Source: Haemophilus quentini (GTDB lineage: Bacteria; Pseudomonadota; Gammaproteobacteria; Enterobacterales; Pasteurellaceae). From it: a stretch of 52,056 nucleotides of DNA. Below, one piece after another: positions 17,347 to 25,334 of this stretch (position 1 is its first letter; the number at the start of each line of letters is the position of its first letter). A program made the position numbers and the translations under genes. The DNA is taken from NCBI GenBank assembly GCA_001752465.1, contig MDJB01000008.1:1-52056 (forward strand). Direction: 5' to 3'. The notes below the pieces were generated by a model. That model was given only the letters and a program-made list of their open reading frames with translations, was not told the origin of the DNA and made no database searches.

Positions 17347-17988
17347 ATGGGCAAGGTTATTTTTGTATCGGGCATTGATACCGATGTAGGTAAAACAGTT
17401 GCAACAGGCATTTATGCTAAAAAGTTGATGGAACAAGGCTTTTCCGTTATTACACAAAAAATGATTCAAACAGGCTGTAAAAATATCGCTGATGATTTGC
17501 TTGTACATCGAAAGATTCAAGGGATTGATTTGACGGAAGAAGATTTACAAGGCGACACCTGTCCTTATCTTTTTGAATATCCTTGTTCTCCTCATTTAGC
17601 GGCAAAGCTCGAAGGGCGAGAAATTAATGAAAAAATTATTGAAAAATCCACCGCACTTTTGGCAGAAAAATATGATTATGTGTTGCTGGAGGGGGCAGGT
17701 GGATTAATGGTGCCCTATTGCGAAGAGGCGACGACGTTAGATTATATCCAGTCAAACAATTACTCTTTGATTTTAGTGACATCTGGAAAACTAGGTAGTA
17801 TAAACCATACATTATTAAGTTTAGAGGCTTGTCGTACTCGCGGTATTTCAGTATTAAGTGTAATGTATAACGGTTACCCAGAATATGATTCTATTATTAG
17901 TCAAGAAACCCAACGCTATTTAAAACGTTATCTTGAAAGATATTTTCCTGAAACAGGATTTGAATACTTTGGGTGTATTGAAATTTAA
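17347..17988 (+). CDS. bioD: Dethiobiotin synthetase
   Basis: BioD carboxylates DAPA and closes the ureido ring using ATP. The 213 residues start with the P-loop '[24 protein letters not shown]'. They continue with '[11 protein letters not shown]', '[20 protein letters not shown]', '[24 protein letters not shown]' and '[21 protein letters not shown]'. It is the last gene of the bio cluster, 12 bases after bioC. Biotin synthase (bioB) is not in the window. Confidence 0.95.
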   Translation: MGKVIFVSGIDTDVGKTVATGIYAKKLMEQGFSVITQKMIQTGCKNIADDLLVHRKIQGIDLTEEDLQGDTCPYLFEYPCSPHLAAKLEGREINEKIIEKSTALLAEKYDYVLLEGAGGLMVPYCEEATTLDYIQSNNYSLILVTSGKLGSINHTLLSLEACRTRGISVLSVMYNGYPEYDSIISQETQRYLKRYLERYFPETGFEYFGCIEI

Positions 17989-18069
17989 GCTCAAGGAAAA
18001 GTGTGATAGACTCGCGCCAGTTTTTAATGAGATGATTTGTTGCTAAAGTGCGGTTAAAACGAGTAAAAA

Positions 18070-18753
18070 ATGAATAACTATTTATTAAAATGCGAAAACA
18101 TCAATAAATTTTATCAGGAAGGTGAAAATCAAACGCAAGTATTAAAAGGCGTTTCTTTTTCTATGACACCCGCAGAGTTGGTTGCGATTGTAGGAAGCTC
18201 AGGTTCAGGGAAAAGTACTTTATTGCATACTTTAGGGGGACTTGATCAGCCAAGTAGTGGGGAAGTGTTTATTAATGGACAATCCTTGCAAAAAGCATCG
18301 GCTAATGAATTAGCTGCTTTGCGTAATCGTTATTTAGGATTTGTGTACCAATTCCATCATTTAATGGCGGATTTTACCGCACTTGAAAATGTGATGATGC
18401 CGATGTTGATTGGTTATCAAAATAAAACAGAAGCGAAAGATTGTGCCGAAAAAATGCTAAGTGCGGTGGGATTAAGTCATAGAATTACGCATCGTCCATC
18501 AGCGCTTTCTGGTGGGGAACGTCAGCGCGTGGCGATTGCACGTGCTTTAGTGAATAATCCATCGTTAGTTTTAGCGGATGAGCCCACAGGGAATCTCGAT
18601 CACAAGACCACAGAAAGCATTTTTGAACTCATTCAACAACTTAATCAAGAGCAAAATATCGCTTTTTTATTAGTCACTCACGATATGGGGCTTGCTGAAA
18701 AATTATCACGCCGTTTAGTCATGCAAGATGGTATTTTGAAGGAAGGTGCATAA
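18070..18753 (+). CDS. lolD: Lipoprotein-releasing ABC transporter ATP-binding protein LolD
   Basis: LolD is the ATPase of LolCDE. The 227 residues have Walker A '[16 protein letters not shown]', the Q-loop '[24 protein letters not shown]' typical of LolD, signature '[15 protein letters not shown]', Walker B '[12 protein letters not shown]' and switch His in '[10 protein letters not shown]'. It ends with ATA ATG overlap into lolE. The gap from bioD (81 bases) contains an uptake signal (18046-18054), and a promoter there is possible. Confidence 0.95.
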   Translation: MNNYLLKCENINKFYQEGENQTQVLKGVSFSMTPAELVAIVGSSGSGKSTLLHTLGGLDQPSSGEVFINGQSLQKASANELAALRNRYLGFVYQFHHLMADFTALENVMMPMLIGYQNKTEAKDCAEKMLSAVGLSHRITHRPSALSGGERQRVAIARALVNNPSLVLADEPTGNLDHKTTESIFELIQQLNQEQNIAFLLVTHDMGLAEKLSRRLVMQDGILKEGA

Positions 18754-20003
18754 TGAATACGCCGTTTTTTATTAGTTGGTGTTATCAACGTGGCAAGCAG
18801 AAAAATCCTTTAGTTGCGTTAATTGCAAAATTTTCTGCAATTGGCATTGCGCTGGGGGTTGCAGTTTTAATTGTTGGTTTAAGTGCGATGAATGGTTTTG
18901 AGCGTGAGCTTAACCAACGAATTCTTGCAGTGGTTCCTCATGCAGAGATTTTATCTGCACCGAATGGAACGGAGCCGACCATTCATCATTGGCAAAATTT
19001 AGAAAAACGCTTACAACAAAATGCCCAAATTAAAGGTATTTCCCCTTTTGTTAGTTTTACTGCATTGGTAGAAAATGGCTCAAAACTGAAAGTGGTTCAG
19101 GTGAAGGGTATTGAAAAACAAGCAGAAGAACGAGTGAGCTCTCTTGGTAATTTTGTACAAGAGCAAGGCTGGGATAAATTTGGGAAAGAAGGTGGATTAG
19201 TCTTGGGATCGGGGATTGCTAGAGAACTTGATGTAAAAGCGGGTGATTGGGTTACTTTGCTTATTTCTCAGCAAAATGGCGATGAACAACTTGCTCAACC
19301 AACTCGTGAACGCGTGCAAGTCACTGCAATTTTACGTTTAGATGGGCAACTTGATTACAGTTATGCCTTATTGCCGCTTGCTCAAGCACAAGAATTTTTA
19401 ACTTATAAACCTGATCAAATAACAGGTGTTGAATTGAAATTAGATGATCCTTTTTCTGTGAAAAATCTGGATTTGTCCATGCTTAATGACTATCCACAGA
19501 TGCTTTATATTCAAAACTGGATTGGTAAATTTGGTTATATGTATCGCGATATTCAACTTATTCGAACTGTGATGTACATCGCGATGGTACTCGTGATTGG
19601 GGTGGCTTGTTTTAATATTGTTTCTACGCTGATTATGGCGGTAAAAGATAAGCAGGGCGATATAGCCATTATGCGTACGCTTGGGGCGAATAATGCGTTC
19701 ATTAAGCGTATTTTTATTTGGTATGGCTTACAGGCAGGAATGAAAGGTTGCTTAATTGGTATTGTGTTGGGCGTTATACTGGCATTAAATCTTACAACCT
19801 TTATTCAGGGTATTGAGTGGGTTATCGGTAAGAAATTATTATCGGGCGATGTATATTTTGTCGATTTTTTGCCAAGCGAGTTACATTGGTTGGATGTTTT
19901 GATGGTTTTAGTTGCAGCGCTTGCATTGAGTTTAATTGCTAGTCTTTATCCAGCAAGTAGGGCCGCTAAATTACAACCAGCCCAAGTATTAAGTAACCAT
20001 TAA
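18753..20003 (+). CDS. lolE: Lipoprotein-releasing ABC transporter permease subunit LolE
   Basis: LolE pairs with LolC in the inner membrane. The 416 residues have the same plan as LolC: 'PFFISWCYQRGKQKNPLVALIAKFSAIGIALGVAVLIVGL' with the first membrane helix, a periplasmic domain to about 265, then three helices. The coupling helix reads 'DKQGDIAIMRTLGANNAFIKRIFIWYG' and the end 'SLYPASRAAKLQPAQVL' matches the family. The start overlaps the lolD stop by one base. A terminator follows. Confidence 0.93.
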   Translation: MNTPFFISWCYQRGKQKNPLVALIAKFSAIGIALGVAVLIVGLSAMNGFERELNQRILAVVPHAEILSAPNGTEPTIHHWQNLEKRLQQNAQIKGISPFVSFTALVENGSKLKVVQVKGIEKQAEERVSSLGNFVQEQGWDKFGKEGGLVLGSGIARELDVKAGDWVTLLISQQNGDEQLAQPTRERVQVTAILRLDGQLDYSYALLPLAQAQEFLTYKPDQITGVELKLDDPFSVKNLDLSMLNDYPQMLYIQNWIGKFGYMYRDIQLIRTVMYIAMVLVIGVACFNIVSTLIMAVKDKQGDIAIMRTLGANNAFIKRIFIWYGLQAGMKGCLIGIVLGVILALNLTTFIQGIEWVIGKKLLSGDVYFVDFLPSELHWLDVLMVLVAALALSLIASLYPASRAAKLQPAQVLSNH

Positions 20004-20010
20004 TTTTGTG

Positions 20011-20039
20011 AATACCGCATGAAAGTGCAGTATTTTTTT
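20011..20039 (+). terminator. Rho-independent terminator after lolE
   Basis: AATACCGCA (20011-20019) pairs with TGCAGTATT (20026-20034), with one mismatch and a 6-base loop. A run of T residues follows. Confidence 0.75.
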
Positions 20040-20140
20040 GTCTTTTATTCACTTAATATTTCACTTTATTTGGCTTGCAAGCATACGTTAAAGATAGTTT
20101 AATAACGAACTTGTAGGTTTTATTCTTAAAAAAATACAAT

Positions 20141-20158
20141 GAACTAGTTTACTAGTGC
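20141..20158. promoter_or_regulatory. TrpR-type operator upstream of aroG
   Basis: The 18-base palindrome GAACTAGTTTACTAGTGC is nearly identical to the TrpR operator consensus (GNACTAGTT-AACTAGTNC). It lies 63 bases before the aroG start and overlaps the probable -35 box. Tryptophan-loaded TrpR bound here should block transcription. Confidence 0.85.
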
Positions 20159-20176
20159 AAAAAATAGGTGTAGATT
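20148..20176 (+). promoter_or_regulatory. Probable sigma-70 promoter of aroG
   Basis: TTTACT (20148-20153) and TAGATT (20171-20176) are separated by 17 bases. Each matches its consensus at four of six positions. The -35 lies inside the TrpR-type operator. Confidence 0.6.
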
Positions 20177-20221
20177 ACCTACATAATTAAAACACAACAT
20201 TTGAAAGTTTGAGAGTGATAT

Positions 20222-21310
20222 ATGGCTAAAGAGAAAATTGAAATTGTCGTGGCAAACGACGATACGCGAATTGAAAAAGTCGATCAGGTGTTACCACCCA
20301 TTGCCTTATTAGAAAAATACCCAGCTAGTGAACATGCTGCGGCATTAGTGAAGCAAACTCGTCATGAGGCACATAATATTATTCATGGTAAAGATGATCG
20401 TTTATTAGTGATTATTGGTCCTTGCTCTATTCATGATCCTAAAGCAGCGATTGAGTATGCAAACCGTTTAAAACCATTACGTGAAAAATATAAAGATAGC
20501 CTTGAAATTATTATGCGTGTATATTTTGAGAAACCACGTACAACTGTGGGCTGGAAAGGTTTAATTAACGATCCGTATTTAAATGATACTTATCGTTTAA
20601 ATGATGGTTTACGCATTGCAAGAAAATTACTTTCTGATATTAATGACTTAGGTGTGCCATCTGCTGGTGAATTTTTAGATATGATCACGCCACAATATGT
20701 TGCAGATTTTATGAGCTGGGGCGCAATTGGTGCGCGTACGACTGAATCACAGGTTCACCGTGAGTTAGCCTCTGGTTTGTCTTGCGCGGTTGGTTTTAAA
20801 AATGCAACCAATGGTGGCGTGAAAGTCGCTTTAGATGCAATTGGTGCAGCAGAAGCACCTCATTATTTTTTATCAGTCACTAAATTTGGTCATTCTGCAA
20901 TTGTTTCAACTAAGGGAAATGAAGATTGCCATATTATTCTACGTGGCGGAGATAAAGGACCAAACTTCAATGCTGAAGATGTGGAAAAAGTGTGTGCAAA
21001 TATTGAGAAATCTGGCCGAATCCCTCATGTAATGATTGATTTTAGCCATGCCAATAGCTGTAAACAATACAAGAAACAAATGGATGTTTGCCAAGATGTG
21101 TGTCATCAAATCGCATCGGGTTCTAAACAAATCTTTGGTGTAATGGTGGAAAGCCATTTAGTGGAAGGTCGTCAAGATTTAGTTGATGGCAAAGCACAGA
21201 CTTATGGACAAAGTATTACGGATGCGTGCATTGGATGGGAAGATTCTAAAAGATTATTGCAACAACTTTCTGATGCTGTTATTGCTAGACGTAAAGTGAC
21301 GAGTAATTAA
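20222..21310 (+). CDS. aroG: 3-deoxy-7-phosphoheptulonate (DAHP) synthase
   Basis: This enzyme condenses phosphoenolpyruvate with erythrose 4-phosphate, the first step of the shikimate pathway. The 362 residues are type I, with 'LLVIIGPCSIHDPKAAIEYANRL', 'IIMRVYFEKPRTTVGWKGLINDP', 'SAGEFLDMITPQYVADFMSWGAIGARTTESQVHRELASG', given in outline, and 'IPHVMIDFSHANSCKQ'. The N-terminus is the short feedback-regulated extension. E. coli has three isozymes; which amino acid inhibits this one cannot be read here, but the TrpR-type operator shows control of transcription by tryptophan. The symbol follows common Haemophilus annotation. Confidence 0.93.
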   Translation: MAKEKIEIVVANDDTRIEKVDQVLPPIALLEKYPASEHAAALVKQTRHEAHNIIHGKDDRLLVIIGPCSIHDPKAAIEYANRLKPLREKYKDSLEIIMRVYFEKPRTTVGWKGLINDPYLNDTYRLNDGLRIARKLLSDINDLGVPSAGEFLDMITPQYVADFMSWGAIGARTTESQVHRELASGLSCAVGFKNATNGGVKVALDAIGAAEAPHYFLSVTKFGHSAIVSTKGNEDCHIILRGGDKGPNFNAEDVEKVCANIEKSGRIPHVMIDFSHANSCKQYKKQMDVCQDVCHQIASGSKQIFGVMVESHLVEGRQDLVDGKAQTYGQSITDACIGWEDSKRLLQQLSDAVIARRKVTSN

Positions 21311-21337
21311 TTGAAATATAATCTAGATACTAGATAG

Positions 21338-21366
21338 AAGTGCGGTTTATTTTCACCGCACTTTTT
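21338..21366. terminator. Bidirectional uptake-signal terminator between aroG and the S24-fold gene
   Basis: AAGTGCGGT (21338-21346) and ACCGCACTT (21355-21363) form a perfect 9-bp stem with an 8-base loop. A T run follows on the plus strand, and the hairpin separates two converging genes. Confidence 0.8.
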
Positions 21367-21379
21367 TATTCGCCTTTAA

Positions 21380-21820
21380 CTACGCCGCCCATTTCATTTT
21401 ATCGCGGCGTTTCATTTGATGAATTGTATTGGTTACTGTGCCGACAATAGGTAAATTCGACCAATCTTTTGTATTTATATTTGGTGTAGCGGAATCCAAT
21501 GCCATGAAAAGGTAATTGCCGCTATGCGCCATAAATTCATAGACATGAAATTCGTTATTTTCTTCTAGCACAACAAGATCACCTGAATAAAGATCGTCAT
21601 TTTTTTCGACGATTAGCATATCTCCAGTTTCAATTCCCCAAGCTAACATATTTGGATTGGTGACATGAATAAAACAGGTCTGCTTTGGACGTTTGATACA
21701 ATAAAGATTCAAGTCTAGTTTTTTATTGAATTTAAGGCTGTCATCCATATCACTGAAAAAAGGGAGTGGATTATAAGAAAAATCCATTTCATATTGCGCA
21801 GTCAAAGTTTGGTTGTTCAT
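21380..21820 (-). CDS. S24/UmuD-fold protein lacking the Ser-Lys dyad (146 aa)
   Basis: The 146 residues match the C-terminal self-cleaving domain of UmuD/LexA: 'FIHVTNPNMLAWGIETGDMLIVEKN', 'SGDLVVLEENNEFHVYEF' and 'PIVGTVTNTIHQM' line up with the UmuD pattern 'gdSMidxgIxxGDlLIVd', 'GDiVixxxdgeFTVKkl' and 'vfGvVixvvk'. The catalytic Ser position is Asn57 and the catalytic Lys position is Tyr94, so autocleavage should not occur. There is no adjacent umuC. Upstream, a perfect 7-3-7 dyad lies between a TTGACA and a TAAAAT (21885-21915), suggesting tight regulation. Older annotation may call such genes impA or umuD-like. It may be a non-peptidase binding module. Confidence 0.8.
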   Translation of the reverse strand: MNNQTLTAQYEMDFSYNPLPFFSDMDDSLKFNKKLDLNLYCIKRPKQTCFIHVTNPNMLAWGIETGDMLIVEKNDDLYSGDLVVLEENNEFHVYEFMAHSGNYLFMALDSATPNINTKDWSNLPIVGTVTNTIHQMKRRDKMKWAA

Positions 21821-21884
21821 TCTCTTATCTCCTGTTAAATAATATGGATAAATAACCTTTCACCTTGTTTTTTTGTACAGCTAA

Positions 21885-21915
21885 ATTTTACTGTATGTTT
21901 CATACAGGGTGTCAA
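21885..21915 (-). promoter_or_regulatory. Promoter with a 17-bp dyad in its spacer (S24-fold gene)
   Basis: On the minus strand a perfect TTGACA (21915-21910) and TAAAAT (21890-21885) are 19 bases apart. The spacer holds CTGTATG-AAA-CATACAG, a perfect 7-bp inverted repeat. It resembles a LexA box, but CTGT and ACAG are 9 rather than 8 bases apart. Confidence 0.6.
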
Positions 21916-22108
21916 TAGGTTAAATAAAAAATTTTTTTATAAGTATGTTTTTAGAAAATATCTAACAAATTTAGAAAAAAGTTCACTTATTGGATAAAAA
22001 ATAACAAAAAATATTTTCTTTCAATAAGAATTTACGCTATCTTTAATTCCCTTGTAGGTGGATTGGTAACAATCTGAAGTTAAATTTATTAAAAAGAAAG
22101 ATAAAAGT

Positions 22109-23353
22109 ATGAACACATCTCGTTTATTTCGTCTGTTATTCCAGGGCAATTTAGTAAAAAGAATTGCAACTGGTTTAGTTCTAGGGATCATTATTGCGTT
22201 TGTTGGAGCTGCACTTGAAGGTGCTTTAGGTTTTAATATTGCGGAAAAAGTAGGCGTTTTAGGTACCATCTTTGTTAAAGCATTGCGTGCTGTTGCACCA
22301 ATTTTGATTTTCTTCCTTGTTATAGCTGCACTTGCAAACCGTAAAATTGGTACGAAAAGCAATATGAAAGAAATCATTGTGCTTTACCTTTTAGGCACAT
22401 TCTTGGCTGCATTTGTTGCTGTTATTGCTGGTTTCGTATTCCCAACGGAAGTGGTTCTTGCAACCAAAGAAGATGCAAGCTCAGCACCGCAAGCTGTTGG
22501 TCAAGTTTTATTTACCCTTATATTAAACGTGGTAGATAATCCATTAAATGCGATTTTCAAAGCAAACTTTATTGGTGTATTAGCATGGTCTATCGGTTTA
22601 GGTTTAGCCTTACGTCATGCATCTGATGCAACTAAGAACGTATTATCTGATTTTGCAGAAGGCGTATCAAAAATTGTTCACGTCATTATTTCTTTTGCGC
22701 CATTTGGTGTATTCGGTTTAGTGGCTGAAACCTTATCTGATAAAGGATTAATCGCATTAGGCGGTTATGTGCAATTACTTGCAGTATTAATCGGTACAAT
22801 GTTATTCACTGCTTTTGTTATTAACCCAGCATTAGTTTATTGGAAAATTCGTCGTAATCCGTACCCATTGGTATGGACTTGTGTACGCGAAAGTGGTGTA
22901 ACTGCATTCTTCACTCGTAGTTCTGCGGCAAATATCCCCGTGAACATCGAATTAGCAAAACGTTTAAACCTTGATGAAGAAACTTATTCTGTTTCTATTC
23001 CATTGGGTGCGAACATCAATATGGCGGGTGCTGCAATCACGATCACAATTTTAACGTTAGCTGCAGTACACACATTAGGTGTGGAAGTATCTTTTGTTAG
23101 TGCGATTTTATTAAGTATCGTGGCTTCTCTTTGTGCTTGCGGTGCATCTGGTGTGGCAGGTGGTTCATTATTATTAATTCCATTAGCATGTAGCTTATTT
23201 GGTATTTCTGATGATGTAGCAGCACAAATGATCGGTGTTGGTTTCATTATTGGTATTTTACAAGACTCAACTGAAACAGCATTAAACTCATCAACTGACG
23301 TATTATTTACTGCGGCAGTATGTATGGAAGAAGAACGTAAAAACGCAGCATAA
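22109..23353 (+). CDS. sstT: Serine/threonine:sodium symporter
   Basis: SstT imports serine and threonine with Na+. The 414 residues belong to the dicarboxylate/amino acid:cation symporter family, with eight or so membrane helices and re-entrant loops. It has '[26 protein letters not shown]' and the serine-rich '[24 protein letters not shown]'. '[30 protein letters not shown]' and '[25 protein letters not shown]'-like segments follow. The gap before it (21821-22108) holds the divergent promoter of the S24-fold gene and an AT-rich leader. Expressed alone, with its own terminator. Confidence 0.95.
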   Translation: MNTSRLFRLLFQGNLVKRIATGLVLGIIIAFVGAALEGALGFNIAEKVGVLGTIFVKALRAVAPILIFFLVIAALANRKIGTKSNMKEIIVLYLLGTFLAAFVAVIAGFVFPTEVVLATKEDASSAPQAVGQVLFTLILNVVDNPLNAIFKANFIGVLAWSIGLGLALRHASDATKNVLSDFAEGVSKIVHVIISFAPFGVFGLVAETLSDKGLIALGGYVQLLAVLIGTMLFTAFVINPALVYWKIRRNPYPLVWTCVRESGVTAFFTRSSAANIPVNIELAKRLNLDEETYSVSIPLGANINMAGAAITITILTLAAVHTLGVEVSFVSAILLSIVASLCACGASGVAGGSLLLIPLACSLFGISDDVAAQMIGVGFIIGILQDSTETALNSSTDVLFTAAVCMEEERKNAA

Positions 23354-23370
23354 TTATGATGCAAATAAAA

Positions 23371-23394
23371 GAGCGGGCTATGCCCGCTTTTTTT
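23371..23394 (+). terminator. Rho-independent terminator after sstT
   Basis: AGCGGGC and GCCCGCT pair around TAT and are followed by a run of T residues, 18 bases past the stop codon. Confidence 0.9.
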
Positions 23395-23473
23395 ATATGA
23401 TTTTATATGCAAAGTGAGGTCTATTTTGATAGACTTCTGCTACGTTTTATTTCCCTACTAATAGATAAGAAAA

Positions 23474-24082
23474 ATGAACCACTTAATTATTTTTGCTCAT
23501 CCTAATTCAGCGCGTAGTTTTGGACGAGCGATTGCCAATCGTATTGAGGAAATCAGTCAAGAGAAGGGTGTAAATGTATTTTTTCGTGATCTTTATGAAA
23601 TGAATTTCAATCCAATTTTATCTCATGAAGAATTGCAGAATACTAGCAACGGTATTATTCCAGAAGATATTCAGCAAGAGCATGATTTTATTCTTCAAGC
23701 GGATTTAATTACGTTGGTTTATCCCCTTTGGTGGATGGGCTTTCCATCAATTTTGAAAGGTTATTTAGATCGCGTATTAAGCCATGGCTTTGCCTATAAA
23801 ACGGAAAATGGCGAATCAGTGGGTTTGCTCAAAAATAAGCAAATGCAGCAATTTATTACGATTGGCAGTAATGTTGATAAATATAAAGAATTTGGTGTGG
23901 ATAAATCTCTCAATCATTGTTTAATTAATGGATTATTTAATTACTGTGGCATTGAAAATGTTGAGTTTGAATTATTCGGTGATATTCATTTAATTGATGA
24001 TGAGGCGCGTAAAGCAATGATTGAACTTACTGCTCAAAAAACAAGAGAAAAATTGACCGCACTTTTAAAGGAAAAAGCGTAA
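23474..24082 (+). CDS. Flavodoxin-fold NAD(P)H oxidoreductase (quinone reductase type)
   Basis: The 202 residues show the NQO/MdaB-like flavodoxin fold: 'HLIIFAHPNSARSFGRAIANRI' binds FMN phosphate. 'DLYEMNFNPILSHEEL', 'DLITLVYPLWWMGFPSILKGYLDRVLSHGFAYK' and 'LLKNKQMQQFITIGSN' are characteristic. It probably reduces quinones or related compounds in the cytoplasm with two electrons; the substrate is unknown. The stop overlaps the next gene's start (TAATG), so it may be co-translated with the TorD-like chaperone. Confidence 0.85.
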   Translation: MNHLIIFAHPNSARSFGRAIANRIEEISQEKGVNVFFRDLYEMNFNPILSHEELQNTSNGIIPEDIQQEHDFILQADLITLVYPLWWMGFPSILKGYLDRVLSHGFAYKTENGESVGLLKNKQMQQFITIGSNVDKYKEFGVDKSLNHCLINGLFNYCGIENVEFELFGDIHLIDDEARKAMIELTAQKTREKLTALLKEKA

Positions 24083-24636
24083 TGTCTGAAAAACAAATTA
24101 ATAATTTCTCATTAATTAGTCGATTATTCGGTAATCTTTTTTATCGTTCTCCTAACGATGAAGTGCTAGCAGGCGCGTTTGCTTGGCTACAACAAAAAGG
24201 TTTGAGTCAAGTTTGGGCGCTAGATACTGATAAAGAAAGTGAATTAGCGCTGAATAGCCTACAAGCTAAAATTGATCTCGATTTATTGAACCAAGAGTAT
24301 CAAAAATTGTTTGGTACAAATGGAAAAGTAGTAACCGCTATTTCAGCTTACGAGATTGATGTTGAAGAATTTGTTAATTTTCGCCTTGTACGCAACATGC
24401 CAGAGGTGGAAAGTGCGGATCATTTTGCTTTATTATTGCTCACAGCCTCTTGGCTTGAAGATAATTCAGATTCTTTAGTGGCTCAACAAGAATTCTTTGA
24501 AACCTTTTTATTGCCTTGTGCAGCGAAGTTTTTAACTGAAGTAGAAACTCAAGCAACTTTGCCTTTTTATCGTGCATTAGCCCTTCTTACACGAGAAATA
24601 TTGGCGGCGATGGCGGATGAATTGGAAGAAGAGTAG
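24082..24636 (+). CDS. TorD/DmsD family redox-enzyme maturation chaperone
   Basis: The 184 residues are all-helical, with 'FSLISRLFGNLFYRSPNDEVL', 'LDLLNQEYQKLFGTNGK' and 'SYEID/AYEIDVEEF'-type segments. They end in an acidic tail, as in TorD/DmsD proteins. Such chaperones bind the twin-arginine leader of molybdoenzymes and hold them until the cofactor is inserted. No matching reductase gene is adjacent; the partner must be elsewhere. Start overlaps the oxidoreductase stop. Substrate assignment is not possible from sequence. Confidence 0.8.
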   Translation: MSEKQINNFSLISRLFGNLFYRSPNDEVLAGAFAWLQQKGLSQVWALDTDKESELALNSLQAKIDLDLLNQEYQKLFGTNGKVVTAISAYEIDVEEFVNFRLVRNMPEVESADHFALLLLTASWLEDNSDSLVAQQEFFETFLLPCAAKFLTEVETQATLPFYRALALLTREILAAMADELEEE

Positions 24637-24683
24637 AGCAGTATTTTGCTTTCCTCTAAGTATTGAGGAAAGCAAGCAATATT

Positions 24684-25238
24684 TTATAGATAGGTTACAA
24701 AATCTTTTGTATCGATAACACGGCATTCACGTTCGGCTTTTTCCATGCCTGTGCCAATCATGACTAAAGCAATCACACGATCTTGTTCACGACATCCGAA
24801 AGCTTCACGTAATGCAGTGCCATTAACCCATTTCCCTGAAATCCAAACATTATCAAATCCTTGTGCTTGTGCAGCCAGTTGTAATCCATAAGTTGCACAG
24901 CCTGCACTCAACATTTGTTCCCATCCAGGTACTTTAGCGATAGTTGGATCGATTTTTGCTATGACACCAATGACCATTGGTGCTCGATGTGCTAAATTTT
25001 CAGCTTTCTTTAATTTTTCTTCACCCAAATCAAATTCCACAACGGCTGCTTTAAGTAGCGTTTCCAATTTATTTAATCCATCATTTTCCATTACAACAAA
25101 ATGATAAGGATGTAATTTTCCATGATCTGGTGCGTGCATTGCTGCTTGGAGAATAAGTTCAAGCTGTTCAGCATTAGGTGCAGGTGCGGTCAATTTTTTG
25201 TTTGATTTTCTTGTTGTTAAAAGAGTTAACGCATCCAT
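24684..25238 (-). CDS. Nitroreductase family protein (YdjA-like)
   Basis: A 184-residue FMN-dependent oxidoreductase. The signs are 'LLTTRKSNKKLTAPAPNAEQLELILQAAMHAPDHGKLHPYHFVVM', given in outline, with the Arg-Ser FMN loop. They also include 'APMVIGVIAKID' and 'MLSAGCATYGLQLAAQAQGFDNVWISGKW'. 'RVIALVMIGTG' completes the fold. The length and 'DHGKLHPYHF' match the small YdjA group, which has an unusually open active site. Natural substrate unknown. The gene converges on the TorD-like gene and diverges from sppA. An uptake signal (25259-25267) lies just upstream. Confidence 0.88.
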   Translation of the reverse strand: MDALTLLTTRKSNKKLTAPAPNAEQLELILQAAMHAPDHGKLHPYHFVVMENDGLNKLETLLKAAVVEFDLGEEKLKKAENLAHRAPMVIGVIAKIDPTIAKVPGWEQMLSAGCATYGLQLAAQAQGFDNVWISGKWVNGTALREAFGCREQDRVIALVMIGTGMEKAERECRVIDTKDFVTYL

Positions 25239-25334
25239 TTTATTATCCCCTATAAGTAAAGTGCGGTGGATTATAGCATAGTTTTTGACAATGCTTTGTG
25301 ATACGCTAGCGCAAATTTTTTAAAGGTAATTTGT

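Noticed and set aside
21891-21907. Canonical LexA box before the S24-fold gene
   Set aside because: The CTGT and ACAG halves are 9 bases apart; LexA boxes have 8. Kept only as a regulatory dyad of unknown owner.
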